A DNA stretch of 64,000 bases, from positions 117,407-181,406 of the forward strand of contig CAMDWJ010000001.1 in assembly GCA_945877815.1 (NCBI GenBank), read 5' to 3'. The notes under the pieces were generated by a model that worked only from the letters and a program-made list of their open reading frames with translations, had not been told where the DNA came from and searched no databases. This DNA comes from Caenispirillum bisanense. GTDB lineage: Bacteria; Pseudomonadota; Alphaproteobacteria; Rhodospirillales; UBA2165. Positions within the stretch are counted from its first letter, which is position 1. Each line of letters begins with the position of its first letter. The translations under genes and the position numbers were made by a program. Shown here piece by piece: positions 43,874 through 53,670 of this stretch.

Positions 43874-46069
43874 ATGGTCGAAATCTGCACGCGCTCCTAC
43901 CGCATTCTGACCGAGGAAGTAGGTTTTCCGCCTCAGGATATCATCTTCGATCCCAACCTGTTCCCGATCGCCACAGGCATCGATGCGCATCGTAACTTCG
44001 CGCGCGACAATCTCGAGGCGATAACGCATATCAAGGCTAACTTACCGCATGCTTTGGTGAGTGCCGGTGTCAGCAACGTCTCGTTCTCGTTTCGCGGCAA
44101 TGCGCCGCTCCGCGAAGCCATCCATGCGGTCTATCTCTATCACGCGGTCAAGGCGGGTCTCGATCTCGGCATTTTGAACGCGGGCGAGCTTCCGGTTTAC
44201 ACCGACATCGAGCCCATCCTGCGCGAGCGAATCGAGGATGCGATTTTCAATCGTAGGGACGATGCCGCCGAACGATTGCTCGAAGTGGCAAGCAGCGCCG
44301 AGAGTCAGAATAAGGGCACTGGCCCGGACCTCACGTGGCGCGAGGGCGCGGTCGAGGACCGCATCATTCACGCGCTCGTCAAAGGCGTCACCGATTACAT
44401 CATCGAGGATACCGAAGAAGCGCGGCTGAAAGCCAAAAGGCCCATCGACGTCATCGAGGGCGCCTTGATGGACGGCATGAACGTTGTCGGAGACCTGTTT
44501 GGATCGGGCCAGATGTTCCTGCCCCAGGTTGTTAAAAGCGCGCGTGTGATGAAACAGGCGGTCGGCCATCTGATTCCTTTCATCGAGGCGGCGAAGGGTG
44601 AGGGCGAGCGGCGCACCAAGGGCCGCATCCTGATGGCGACGGTGAAAGGCGACGTTCACGATATCGGCAAGAACATCGTAGGGGTCGTGCTTCAGTGCAA
44701 TAATTACGAGATCATTGATCTCGGCGTGATGGTGCCTTATGCGAAAATTATCGAAGCCGCGCGTGAGCACGATGTCGACGCTATCGGCTTGTCCGGCCTG
44801 ATCACGCCGTCGCTTGAGGAAATGGTGACGGTGGCCAGGGAGCTCGATCGCGCGAGCTTCACAGTTCCGTTGCTGATCGGCGGCGCCACAACGTCGAAGA
44901 ACCACACAGCCGTTCGCATAGCGCCAGCCTATGGCGGTCCGACCGTTTACGTGAACGATGCTTCGCGTGCCGTCGGCGTGGCGCAGAGCTTGTTGAGCTC
45001 GGAACAGCGCGACGATTATATCGCTGCCGTGGATCGCGATTACGAAAAGGTACGGGCCCAACATGCCCTGCGCGAGACAGTGACGCAGACCCATCCGATC
45101 GACGAGGCACGCGAAAACACCTTGGAAATCGATTGGCAATTGTCACCGCCGCAGCGCCCGACATCCTTGGGAGTGCGCGCGTTCCACGGTTACGATCTGG
45201 CCGAATTGGTCGATTATATCGATTGGACACCATTCTTTCGGACCTGGGAGCTGACCGGAAACTATCCGGCGATTCTCAAAGATCCGCGTCAAGGCGCGGC
45301 GGCCAGCAGTTTGTTTGCCGACGCTCAGGCGATGTTGCAGCGCGTAGTCGAGGAACAGTGGTTGACGGCCAACGGCGTCATCGGTCTGTTCGCAGCGAAC
45401 TCCGACGGCGAAGATGTCGTGATATATACCAACGCGAGTCGGCGCGAAGTTCTGACGCGACTGCCGTTCCTGCGTCAGCAGATGGTGAAGGGGCGTGGGC
45501 GCCACAATTATTGCCTGGCCGATTTTGTGGCGCCTCTGAGTTCGGGTGTCGCGGACTATATCGGCACCTTTGCTGTCACGACGGGGCTTGGTGCCGAGCG
45601 CAAGCGGGCTGAGTTTCTGGCCCGGCAGGACGATTACAGCGATATCTTGTTCCAGGCCTTGGCGGATCGTCTGGCGGAAGCCTTCGCCGAACGCATGCAC
45701 GAGCGCGTGCGAACCGAATTCTGGGGCTATGCGTCGGACGAGAAATTGGCCAATGAACAACTCATCGCCGGCAAATATTGCGGCATTCGGCCGGCGCCAG
45801 GCTATCCGGCTTGTCCTGATCATAGCTTGAAGCCGCTGATCTTCGATCTGATGGGGGTGGGCGCCACTGCGCGCATTCAATTGACCGAAAGTCTCGCCAT
45901 GCTGCCAGCGGCCTCCGTTTCGGGTATCTATTTCGGTAATCCGGCGGCGCGATATTTCGGGGTCGGGCGTGTCGGGCATGATCAGGTGGTCGATTACGCG
46001 CGCCGCCGCGGCGTCGATCTTGCCGAGGCCGAACGATGGCTCGCTCCCAATCTCGCCTATGAGCCGTAA
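43874..46069 (+). CDS. metH: Methionine synthase MetH, C-terminal piece
   Basis: 731 codons in the same frame as the preceding piece. It begins [20 protein letters not shown], still within the folate barrel, then carries the cap and cobalamin-binding domains ([20 protein letters not shown], with the His that ligates cobalt) and the C-terminal SAM-binding activation domain ([14 protein letters not shown]). The ATG at 43874 has AGGA four bases before it, partly inside the TAG stop, so re-initiation is possible. With both pieces the protein would be about 1240 residues, the normal length. Confidence 0.88.
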   Translation: MVEICTRSYRILTEEVGFPPQDIIFDPNLFPIATGIDAHRNFARDNLEAITHIKANLPHALVSAGVSNVSFSFRGNAPLREAIHAVYLYHAVKAGLDLGILNAGELPVYTDIEPILRERIEDAIFNRRDDAAERLLEVASSAESQNKGTGPDLTWREGAVEDRIIHALVKGVTDYIIEDTEEARLKAKRPIDVIEGALMDGMNVVGDLFGSGQMFLPQVVKSARVMKQAVGHLIPFIEAAKGEGERRTKGRILMATVKGDVHDIGKNIVGVVLQCNNYEIIDLGVMVPYAKIIEAAREHDVDAIGLSGLITPSLEEMVTVARELDRASFTVPLLIGGATTSKNHTAVRIAPAYGGPTVYVNDASRAVGVAQSLLSSEQRDDYIAAVDRDYEKVRAQHALRETVTQTHPIDEARENTLEIDWQLSPPQRPTSLGVRAFHGYDLAELVDYIDWTPFFRTWELTGNYPAILKDPRQGAAASSLFADAQAMLQRVVEEQWLTANGVIGLFAANSDGEDVVIYTNASRREVLTRLPFLRQQMVKGRGRHNYCLADFVAPLSSGVADYIGTFAVTTGLGAERKRAEFLARQDDYSDILFQALADRLAEAFAERMHERVRTEFWGYASDEKLANEQLIAGKYCGIRPAPGYPACPDHSLKPLIFDLMGVGATARIQLTESLAMLPAASVSGIYFGNPAARYFGVGRVGHDQVVDYARRRGVDLAEAERWLAPNLAYEP

Positions 46070-46133
46070 GTTGGGACGTCGAGGATCGCGGTTCCGCCAT
46101 TGCGTCGCTCGGCCGAATCATTAAGGTTGACCG

Positions 46134-47240
46134 ATGATGACGGATCTTCAGGAAACCGCGCTGCACGCGCTTCATGTCAGTCTCGGCGCCAAGATGGTGC
46201 CGTTCGCGGGCTATTCCATGCCGGTCCAATATCCGAGCGGCATCCTAGCCGAACATCGCCACACGCGTGGCCAGGCTGGCCTGTTCGATGTCGGACATAT
46301 GGGGCAGGCGCGCATCCACGGTACCGATGCGGCGCGCGCGTTCGAGGCCCTTGTGCCGGGCGACATCCAAGGCCTCGAAGTCGACCGCACGCGTTATACG
46401 CAGCTCACCAACGATTCCGGCGGCATCATCGACGATCTGATGGTGACGCGGCGCGGCGATCATCTATTCTTGGTCGTCAATGCCGCCTGCAAGGAGGGCG
46501 ACTATGCCCACATCGCGGGGGCTCTGCCCAAGGATTGCCGGCTCGAACTTCTGGAAGACCGTGCGTTGATCGCGTTGCAAGGACCCGCCGCCATTGCAGT
46601 CGTGGAAGGATTGTCCCCGGGCCTGTCGAAACTCGGCTTCATGAGTTTGGCCGATGTGACGATCGGCGGCATTGCCTGTACCGTGTCACGCTCGGGCTAT
46701 ACGGGCGAGGATGGCGTCGAGATTTCCGTCGCCAACAGTGCTGTCGAAGGGCTGGCGCGCACTTTATTGAAGGATGCACGGGTCAAGCCGGTCGGGCTCG
46801 GTGCCCGCGACACCTTGCGGCTCGAGGCCGGACTTTGCCTCTACGGTCACGACATCGATACCACGACGACGCCCATCGAGGCGGCGCTCGCCTGGTCCAT
46901 CGGCAAGCGCCGCCGCGCCGAAGGCGGATTCGCGGGTGCGGCGACGATTCTGGCGCAACTCGCCAACGGTGCGCCGCGCAAGCGCGTCGGCATCTTGCCC
47001 GAGGGCCGCGTGCCGGTGCGCGATCATGCCGATATCACCGACCCAGCCGGCGCCAAGATCGGGACGATCACGAGCGGCGGTTTCGGGCCGAGCCTCGATC
47101 GGCCAATCGCCATGGGCTATGTCGTGGCGGCCCAAGCCGGCGAGGGTGCGCCTCTCGGCATTACGGTGCGCGACAAAAAAATTCCCTCCAAGGTGGCGCG
47201 CTTACCTTTTGTCGCCCATCGCTACCACAAAGATAGATAA
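46134..47240 (+). CDS. gcvT: Glycine cleavage system aminomethyltransferase (T protein)
   Basis: A 368-residue folate-dependent T protein, which transfers the methylene group from the H protein to tetrahydrofolate. It has GYSMPVQYPSGILAEHRHTR, LFDVGHMGQARIHG, LTNDSGGIIDDLMVTR, SRSGYTGEDGVEI and ARDTLRLEAGLCLYGHDID. It is the first gene of a gcvT-H-PA-PB operon, 64 bases after metH. The methylene-tetrahydrofolate it makes can feed MetH after reduction. Confidence 0.95.
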   Translation: MMTDLQETALHALHVSLGAKMVPFAGYSMPVQYPSGILAEHRHTRGQAGLFDVGHMGQARIHGTDAARAFEALVPGDIQGLEVDRTRYTQLTNDSGGIIDDLMVTRRGDHLFLVVNAACKEGDYAHIAGALPKDCRLELLEDRALIALQGPAAIAVVEGLSPGLSKLGFMSLADVTIGGIACTVSRSGYTGEDGVEISVANSAVEGLARTLLKDARVKPVGLGARDTLRLEAGLCLYGHDIDTTTTPIEAALAWSIGKRRRAEGGFAGAATILAQLANGAPRKRVGILPEGRVPVRDHADITDPAGAKIGTITSGGFGPSLDRPIAMGYVVAAQAGEGAPLGITVRDKKIPSKVARLPFVAHRYHKDR

Positions 47241-47274
47241 CCCGACCGACACTCGAGAGCGAAACGGAGCAGTC

Positions 47275-47652
47275 ATGGCTAGTTTGAAATATACCGACCA
47301 GCATGAATGGGTCGCCGTCGATGGCGATACCGCCACGGTCGGCATCACCGATTATGCGCAAGGACAATTGGGCGATGTCGTCTTTGTCGAGTTGCCCGAT
47401 GAAGGCAAAAGTTTTGCCATGGGGGATCAGGCCGCCGTCGTCGAGTCGGTCAAGGCCGCTGCCGAGGTTTACGCTCCGATCTCGGGTGAGATTGTCGAAG
47501 TGAACGAGGCACTGAATGGCAAGCCGGAGTTGGTGAACGAGGACGCCATCGGTGATGGCTGGTTCTTCAAGATCAGCATCGACGACGAAACCGAGCTCGA
47601 TTCCCTGATGGACGAAAAGGAATATAGGGAATTCGTGAAGGGCCTGGGATGA
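47275..47652 (+). CDS. gcvH: Glycine cleavage system H protein
   Basis: A 125-residue lipoyl carrier. The lipoylated Lys lies in [20 protein letters not shown]. The start [18 protein letters not shown] is standard. The ATG at 47275 follows CGGAGCAGTC. The stop overlaps the gcvPA start. Confidence 0.96.
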   Translation: MASLKYTDQHEWVAVDGDTATVGITDYAQGQLGDVVFVELPDEGKSFAMGDQAAVVESVKAAAEVYAPISGEIVEVNEALNGKPELVNEDAIGDGWFFKISIDDETELDSLMDEKEYREFVKGLG

Positions 47653-48998
47653 TGCGTTATCTGCCGCTGACCGACGAAGACCGCACTTCGATGCTGGCCA
47701 CGGTCGGTGTCGAATCTGTCGACGCACTTTATCGAGGCGTGCCGAAAGCGGCTCTTCTGGACAGGCCGGTGGATCTTCCACCGCATGGCGGGGAGATCGA
47801 GGTCGAGCGGCGTATCTGCGCGCTGGCGGCGCAAAATATCGGCGCATCGACGGCGCCGTTCTTCCTTGGCGCCGGCAATTACTTCCATCATATCCCGGCC
47901 ACTGTGGATCATCTGATCCAGCGCAGCGAATACCTCACCTCCTACACGCCCTATCAGCCCGAAATTTCGCAAGGCACCTTGCAGGCCTTGTTCGAATTCC
48001 AGACCCAGGTCGCGCTGATCACAGGTATGGAGATCGCCAACGCCTCGATGTATGACGGGGCGACCGCTTGCGCCGAAGCCGCCATGATGGCCTGCCGCGT
48101 GACGCGCCGGCACCGCGTGGTCCTATCCGGCGGATTGCATCCGCATTACCGCGACGTGACCGCAACCAACGTAAAATTCATGAGCCTCGATATCTCCGCG
48201 CTGGCGCCCGATGCCAATGGGACCGAGGATGCCGCCGTGACCATCGACGACCATACCGCCTGCGTCGTCGTGCAAAACCCCGATGTGTTCGGCCGAGTGC
48301 GCGACTATTCAAACCTCGGTGCGGCTTGTCGCGCCAAGGGAGCTCTTCTCGTCGTGGTGGTCACGGAAATCGTGTCTCTCGGCGCCCTGATGCCGCCTGG
48401 GGATATGGGGGCCGACATAGTCGCGGCCGAAGGCCAATCGCTCGGAAATCCCATGAGCTTCGGCGGGCCGCATGTCGGGCTCTTCGCCGTGCGTGAAAAA
48501 TTCCTGCGCCAGATGCCGGGACGGCTGTGCGGCGAAACGGTGGATACCGACGGCAAGCGCGGCTGGGTGCTGACGCTCTCGACGCGCGAGCAGCATATCC
48601 GCCGCGAAAAGGCGACAAGCAACATCTGCACCAATTCGGGCCTGTGTGCGCTCGCCTTCACCATTCATCTCACTTTGCTGGGCGAGGCCGGTTTTACGCG
48701 CTTGGCCGCGATCAATCACGCGCGCGCCTCGACGCTTGCCAAGAAGCTCGGCGCCGTGCCGGGCGTTGTACTGCTCAATGAGACCTTCTTCAACGAATTC
48801 ACTCTGCGCCTGCCTAGACCTGCGAGTCCCATCGTCGATACGCTGGCCGCGCGCGGTATTCTCGCCGGCGTTCCGGTTGTGCGCCTGTTCCCCGATCAGC
48901 GCGATCTCGCAAACCTGCTGCTGGTGAGCGCCACCGAAATGACGACCGACGACGATATGGATCGGCTCGTCGCTGCACTGGGTGAGGTTCTGAAATGA
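47649..48998 (+). CDS. gcvPA: Glycine dehydrogenase (decarboxylating) subunit 1
   Basis: A 449-residue N-terminal half of a split P protein: [60 protein letters not shown] and [20 protein letters not shown]. It pairs with subunit 2 to decarboxylate glycine and load the H protein. The ATG at 47649 overlaps the gcvH stop, with a second ATG right after it. Confidence 0.95.
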   Translation: MMRYLPLTDEDRTSMLATVGVESVDALYRGVPKAALLDRPVDLPPHGGEIEVERRICALAAQNIGASTAPFFLGAGNYFHHIPATVDHLIQRSEYLTSYTPYQPEISQGTLQALFEFQTQVALITGMEIANASMYDGATACAEAAMMACRVTRRHRVVLSGGLHPHYRDVTATNVKFMSLDISALAPDANGTEDAAVTIDDHTACVVVQNPDVFGRVRDYSNLGAACRAKGALLVVVVTEIVSLGALMPPGDMGADIVAAEGQSLGNPMSFGGPHVGLFAVREKFLRQMPGRLCGETVDTDGKRGWVLTLSTREQHIRREKATSNICTNSGLCALAFTIHLTLLGEAGFTRLAAINHARASTLAKKLGAVPGVVLLNETFFNEFTLRLPRPASPIVDTLAARGILAGVPVVRLFPDQRDLANLLLVSATEMTTDDDMDRLVAALGEVLK

Positions 48999-50506
48999 CG
49001 GACGTGGTTACCCTCACTGGCAATCGCGGCCTCGATCTCGAGGAAAAGCTGATCTTCGAGCAAGACAAGGCAGGGCGCACGGCGGTCGATCTGCCGGAAC
49101 CGGAGCGCCACGACAATCGCTTAGGGCCCGCTCGCCGCACGCGCCCGATCGGCTTGCCTGGCCTGTCCGAACCGCAGGTGGTGCGTCATTACGTGCGCAT
49201 GAGCCGCAACAATTACGCGATCGATGCGGGCATCTATCCGCTCGGTTCGTGCACCATGAAGCACAATCCGCGCCTCAACGAAAAAATGGCGCGTCAACCG
49301 GGGCTCGCCGATATCCATCCGCTGCAGCCACAAGGAACCGTGCAGGGCGCTTTCGCGCTGATGCATGAGCTTGCCCATTGGCTGGCCGAATTGACCGGCA
49401 TGCCGGCCGTGGCCCTGTCGCCGGCCGCAGGCGCGCATGGCGAGTTAACAGGCCTGATGGCGATCCGCTCCGCGCTGGAAGCGCGCGGCGATGCGCGCCG
49501 GGTCGTGCTGGTTCCGGAATCGGCGCACGGCACCAATCCCGCCAGCGCGCATATGTGCGGCTACGAGATCGAATCGGTGGCGGCGACCGCACGCGGCCGC
49601 GTCGATTTGGCAGCCATGAAGGCGCGTTTGGCCCCCGACGTCGCTGCGGTCATGATCACCAATCCCAATACCTGCGGCCTGTTCGAGGACGACATGGCCG
49701 AGATCAGCGCGGCGGTGCACGCGGCCGGTGCCTTCGTCTATTGTGACGGTGCCAATTTCAATGCCATCGTCGGGCGGGTACGCCCGGGCGATCTCGGCAT
49801 CGACGCCATGCACCTCAATCTGCACAAGACCTTCTCGACGCCGCATGGCGGCGGCGGTCCGGGGGCTGGGCCTGTCACGCTGTCGAAAGCGCTGGCGCCC
49901 TTTGCGCCGCTTCCCTATGTCGTGCGCGAGGGCGAGGGTTTCCGTCTCGTCGAACAGGCGGGCGAAACCGGAGCACACCCCTACGGTCGTATGAAGGGTT
50001 TCCACGGCCAGTTTGGCGTCTTCGTGCGCGCACTTTCCTACATGATGAGCATGGGTTCGGATGGTTTGCGCCAGGCCTCAGCGGACGCGGTGCTCAATGC
50101 CAATTATCTGCGCGCACGCCTGCAGGGAACGATGTCGCTCTCCTACGAAGGGCCGTGTATGCACGAGGTTCTGTTCGATGACCATTTCCTGGCTGATACC
50201 GGCGTCAGCACGCTCGATTTCGCCAAGGCGATGATCGACGAAGGTGTGCATCCCATGACGATGTACTTCCCCTTGATCGTGCACGGCGCGTTTCTGATCG
50301 AGCCGACCGAGACGGAAGGGCGCGCCTCGCTCGATCTGCTCGCCGATCTGATGCTGGGCCTGGCCAAGCGTGCCAAGGCAAAGGAGGTCGCCTTCTTTAA
50401 GGACTCACCCAAGCTCGCGCCGCGGCGCCGGCTCGACGAGACGCGCGCCGCGCGCAATCCGGTGCTGCGCTGGATGCCGCCCGCCCCGAAGGCGGCGGCG
50501 GAATAG
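48995..50506 (+). CDS. gcvPB: Glycine dehydrogenase (decarboxylating) subunit 2
   Basis: A 503-residue C-terminal half of the split P protein. It has [54 protein letters not shown] and the pyridoxal-phosphate lysine in [20 protein letters not shown]. It overlaps subunit 1 by four bases. A palindromic repeat element follows its stop within ten bases. Confidence 0.95.
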   Translation: MTDVVTLTGNRGLDLEEKLIFEQDKAGRTAVDLPEPERHDNRLGPARRTRPIGLPGLSEPQVVRHYVRMSRNNYAIDAGIYPLGSCTMKHNPRLNEKMARQPGLADIHPLQPQGTVQGAFALMHELAHWLAELTGMPAVALSPAAGAHGELTGLMAIRSALEARGDARRVVLVPESAHGTNPASAHMCGYEIESVAATARGRVDLAAMKARLAPDVAAVMITNPNTCGLFEDDMAEISAAVHAAGAFVYCDGANFNAIVGRVRPGDLGIDAMHLNLHKTFSTPHGGGGPGAGPVTLSKALAPFAPLPYVVREGEGFRLVEQAGETGAHPYGRMKGFHGQFGVFVRALSYMMSMGSDGLRQASADAVLNANYLRARLQGTMSLSYEGPCMHEVLFDDHFLADTGVSTLDFAKAMIDEGVHPMTMYFPLIVHGAFLIEPTETEGRASLDLLADLMLGLAKRAKAKEVAFFKDSPKLAPRRRLDETRAARNPVLRWMPPAPKAAAE

Positions 50507-50512
50507 CCCGTT

Positions 50513-50600
50513 CGTCATTCGCGGACTTGATCCGCGCATCCAGTTTTTTACGGCGGTACGACGAAAAAATGGATGGCCGGGTCTGCGCCCGGCAATGACG
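50513..50600. repeat. REP-like palindromic repeat element
   Basis: A unit with outer arms CGTCATT/AATGACG. Inside it are the word GCGGACTTGATCCGCGCATCCA on one side and TGGATGGCCGGGTCTGCGCC on the other, around an A/T-rich centre. This layout (CATTC..GGACTTGATCC..ATCCA, TGGAT..GGGTC..CCC..ATGACG) is a widespread dispersed intergenic repeat of alphaproteobacteria. A degraded relative is at 63592-63622. Confidence 0.7.
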
Positions 50601-50632
50601 GCTTATTTTGCGATTATGGGACTCTCGATCCG

Positions 50633-50977
50633 CTAGAGCAGATTTTCCTCACTCGAGCCGAACAGGCTTTGCACGTAGGACAGCTGGCTTGAACGCAGTC
50701 CTTGGCGCGCGATCAGCTTTTCCTGTGCGCCGATCGGCAGGTCGGTGAAGGAGATGACGCCGCGTTCCATCAGGATGCTGAGCAAATCTTCGGTCACGCG
50801 GGCGAGCGATAAGTCGGCCTTGATCCAGGGATCGGCATCGATGATGGCCCGGGCGCTTATCCCCAAGAATTCGAGCAGATCGGGATGGCCATGCGGCAGC
50901 TCTTCGTTAGCGCCGTCCTGAGGATGCGCGTAGATCGCTTCGACTTTGGCTTCGGCATTGCGCCGGACGAACGGCAT
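50633..50977 (-). CDS. Conserved hypothetical protein
   Basis: A 114-residue soluble protein with PFVRRNAEAKVEAIYAHPQD, LLEFLGISARAIIDADPWI, VTEDLLSILMERGVISFTDL and GLRSSQLSYVQSLFGSSEE. I recall similar small hypothetical proteins in Rhodospirillales, but no function. It is monocistronic. Coding use resembles its neighbours. Confidence 0.65.
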   Translation of the reverse strand: MPFVRRNAEAKVEAIYAHPQDGANEELPHGHPDLLEFLGISARAIIDADPWIKADLSLARVTEDLLSILMERGVISFTDLPIGAQEKLIARQGLRSSQLSYVQSLFGSSEENLL

Positions 50978-51243
50978 GGATCGGTCCCCCAGAAAAACGT
51001 CGATGTGCCAGTCTAGCGTCTCTAACGCGAAGATGCACGAGGCCTGGTGTAATGGATTTAATTAAGCGGGACGAACGGAGATCTCGCAAGATAGCCGGAG
51101 ACAAAGACCTGAATCTTGCCAGGAAGAAGATCGTTTTCGGTTCTTACGGTGCGTTTCGGTGCAGGCGCTTTGGGCGCTCTGACAGTCGTGGTGAGGTCGA
51201 TTTCCTTCGATACACCCCGCTGATCGAGAGAAAAGAAAATCGC

Positions 51244-51546
51244 TCACCCGTTCAGATTTCCAGCCTTCGTATAAAAGGCAATGTTTATGCCACCATTCGT
51301 GAAAATGCCGCTTGCAGCGACCGGTACTGTTTCGTCAAACAATGCCACAAGGCCTTCGCCATAACATCTTTGCTCGTCTGATTTACATGTCATGGCGAAC
51401 GAGTTTGCGAGCTTGCCGTCGATCTTTTGCAGAACCGCGATGCAATGTTCTTTGCATCCCGACATGGGCGGCATTTCCGCCGCTTGGGTGTCGGTCAGCA
51501 CGGCCAAAATGCTTATCATTGCGAAAAAGCCGACCACATATCGCAT
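51244..51546 (-). CDS. Small secreted cysteine-containing protein
   Basis: A 100-residue protein with a signal peptide (MRYVVGFFAMISILAVLTDT, cleavage after QAAE). The mature part has four cysteines (SGCKEHCIA, TCKSDEQRCYG), likely two disulfides. AGGAG lies before the ATG at 51546, which is preferred over 51585. It sits 17 bases behind the VWA-like gene. No family recognised. Confidence 0.6.
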   Translation of the reverse strand: MRYVVGFFAMISILAVLTDTQAAEMPPMSGCKEHCIAVLQKIDGKLANSFAMTCKSDEQRCYGEGLVALFDETVPVAASGIFTNGGINIAFYTKAGNLNG

Positions 51547-51563
51547 GATCGTCTCCTGTAACG

Positions 51564-53660
51564 TCAGCGCCCCTCGCGCCACCAAGCGAGCATGACAGTG
51601 CCGGCCGCCAATAGCAGGAACAACAAGGCGGGAAGCAGCGGCAATTGCCGTACGCCGGTCACGACGTAGGATTCATTGCGGGTCAGGCCGAACCAGTCGC
51701 TGCCGGCACCATCGCGGCCGGGCCGCGTGCGGCGGAAATCGGGCACGCCGTCGGCGATCCAGGCGATGCCGCCGCCGGTCGCCTTGACATAGGCCGCGAG
51801 TTTCTCGGGTGTCGCGCGCAGATCGGACAGTTCCGGCGGGTTCAATTCTCCGGCCGCGGCCATAGTGCGCCGTCGCCCGTCCTCGATGCGATAGAGACCG
51901 GTTTCACGGGTAGTGAGCGTCGCCGTAGCACCTCCGCGCCCGTCGGGCGCAAGCGTCACGGTCTCCTGCGCGCCCGATGGCGCGGTGATGGTGATCGGGG
52001 GGACCTGTTCGTCGAGCGAGCGGCGGAAGACGGTAAGTTTGTCGCCCTCGACCCGGGTGCGCAGGTCTTCTTCCTCCAGATCCGGTTCCTTCATCAGCCA
52101 ATGCACGAGGCGGCGGATCAGTTCGGAATGTGGCCCGCCGTTTTCATGGCCGCGCGCCCACAGCCAGACGTGATCGCTCATGAAAGTGGCGACACGCCCC
52201 TTGCCGACACGGTCGAGCACGAGAAGCGGGCGGTCGTTGACGCCCGTCATGATGACTTCGCCGCGCTTCACTTCGGTATCGACCTGACGATACCAATGGC
52301 CCCATTCGGGCGTCTTGCCGCCGGCATCGAGCAGGCCGGAGGAAACAGGATGGCGCGTGCCGACGGCGTTGATCTTGGCGCGGAAGGCTTCCTCGAAAAC
52401 CTGTTCGGTCGGAACACCCGGCAGGATGCGCGCCATCGGCGTGCGATAGATGCTGCGTGGGCCGGCATAGTCGGGGCCGACGGCGGCCAGCACGGCGCCG
52501 CCCTTTTCGACATAGTCCGAGATATTGTTGAAATAGGCGGGCGGCAGCACCCCGCGCTCGAAATAGCGGTCGAATACGATCAGATCGAATTCGTGCAGCT
52601 TGACCTCGAACAGCTCGCGCGTTGGGAAGGAAATCAGCGCCAGTTCATTGAGCGGTGTGAAATCGTTCTTTTCCGGTGGGCGCAGAATCGTGAAATGGAC
52701 GAGGTCCACCGAGGGATCGGATTTGAGCAGGTTGCGCCACGTGCGTTCGCCGAGATGTGGCTGGCCGGAAACGAGCAGGACCTTGAGCCGGTCGCGTACG
52801 CCGCTGACCGACAGCACGGCGCGGTTATTGGCGAGCGACAATTCGTTCGGCAGGGCCTGAACCTCAAGCTCGACGATGGTGGCGCCGCCATGCTCGACGG
52901 GAATCTCGATATTGCTTTCGCCACCGATACGAACGTTGCGCTGGAAGGGCGTGCCCCCGTCGATCCGAACCGTTAGGCTGGCGGTATTGGCGGTGCGGTC
53001 CGGGCGATCCTCGACCTTGATACGGACCTGCACGGATTTGCCGACGAGACCGAAGGCTGGCGCCCGTTCCACGGTCAGTCGGCGATCGCGCTCGTTCTGT
53101 GTGCCGGTCAGCAGCACATGGACGGGCGCCTCGGGGAGTGCTGCGACGGGTTCCTCGTTCTTCGGTTCGCCCTTACCCTCTCGCGGGGTAGCAAGCTTGG
53201 GGACGTCGTGCACCTGGCCGTCGGTGATGAAGACCGCGCCGGCGAAGCGTCCCTTGGGAAGATCGGCCAGTGCGCGGTTGAATTCATCGAACAGCAGCGT
53301 GCCGTCCTTGGTTTCTCTGCCCTGAACGACGCGTAGCTGCAGATCGTCGAAGCGTCCGAGCTTTTCGCGCACCTGATCCATGGCCTGGCCCAATTGCTGG
53401 CGTCGATCCCCGGTATTCTGGCTGCTGGATTCGTCTAGCACCACGAGCGCGATATCAGGCTCGCCGCGCCGCGTCTCGCTTTCGAGATGGGGATTGAGCA
53501 GGGCGGCGGCCAAAATTGCGATAGCAACGGCGCGGATGATCGATCCGCGCGCACCACGGATGACGGCGAAGATCAGCAAGGCGAAGGCGACGGCGGCGAT
53601 CAGGGCGACGGCCTGCCAGGCCACCAGCGGCGCGAAGCCGATGCCGGTCACTCCTGTCAT
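51564..53660 (-). CDS. Large membrane protein with VWA-like and glutamine-amidotransferase-like domains
   Basis: A 698-residue inner-membrane protein. Two N-terminal helices (VAWQAVALIAAVAFALLIFA, AVAIAILAAALLNP) precede a VWA-like region (IALVVLDESSSQ, AGAVFITDGQVHDVP). The middle has LKVLLVSGQPHLGERTWR and KGGAVLAAVGPDYAGPRS, like a class I glutamine amidotransferase fold lacking the catalytic Cys. A last helix LPALLFLLLAAGTVMLAWW ends the protein. It is the fourth gene of the MoxR operon, ten bases after DUF4159. Probable role: envelope-associated assembly partner of the MoxR ATPase. Confidence 0.75.
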   Translation of the reverse strand: MTGVTGIGFAPLVAWQAVALIAAVAFALLIFAVIRGARGSIIRAVAIAILAAALLNPHLESETRRGEPDIALVVLDESSSQNTGDRRQQLGQAMDQVREKLGRFDDLQLRVVQGRETKDGTLLFDEFNRALADLPKGRFAGAVFITDGQVHDVPKLATPREGKGEPKNEEPVAALPEAPVHVLLTGTQNERDRRLTVERAPAFGLVGKSVQVRIKVEDRPDRTANTASLTVRIDGGTPFQRNVRIGGESNIEIPVEHGGATIVELEVQALPNELSLANNRAVLSVSGVRDRLKVLLVSGQPHLGERTWRNLLKSDPSVDLVHFTILRPPEKNDFTPLNELALISFPTRELFEVKLHEFDLIVFDRYFERGVLPPAYFNNISDYVEKGGAVLAAVGPDYAGPRSIYRTPMARILPGVPTEQVFEEAFRAKINAVGTRHPVSSGLLDAGGKTPEWGHWYRQVDTEVKRGEVIMTGVNDRPLLVLDRVGKGRVATFMSDHVWLWARGHENGGPHSELIRRLVHWLMKEPDLEEEDLRTRVEGDKLTVFRRSLDEQVPPITITAPSGAQETVTLAPDGRGGATATLTTRETGLYRIEDGRRRTMAAAGELNPPELSDLRATPEKLAAYVKATGGGIAWIADGVPDFRRTRPGRDGAGSDWFGLTRNESYVVTGVRQLPLLPALLFLLLAAGTVMLAWWREGR

Positions 53661-53670
53661 GATTGGCCGC

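Noticed and set aside
46070..46133. Glycine riboswitch before gcvT
   Set aside because: The gap is only 64 bases and shows none of the conserved stem-loop text of that riboswitch.
51052..51381. 109-codon plus-strand frame starting MDLIKRDERR
   Set aside because: It lies mostly opposite the small secreted gene at 51244-51546, has no ribosome site or recognisable motif, and its basic residue-rich composition is typical of an antisense frame.
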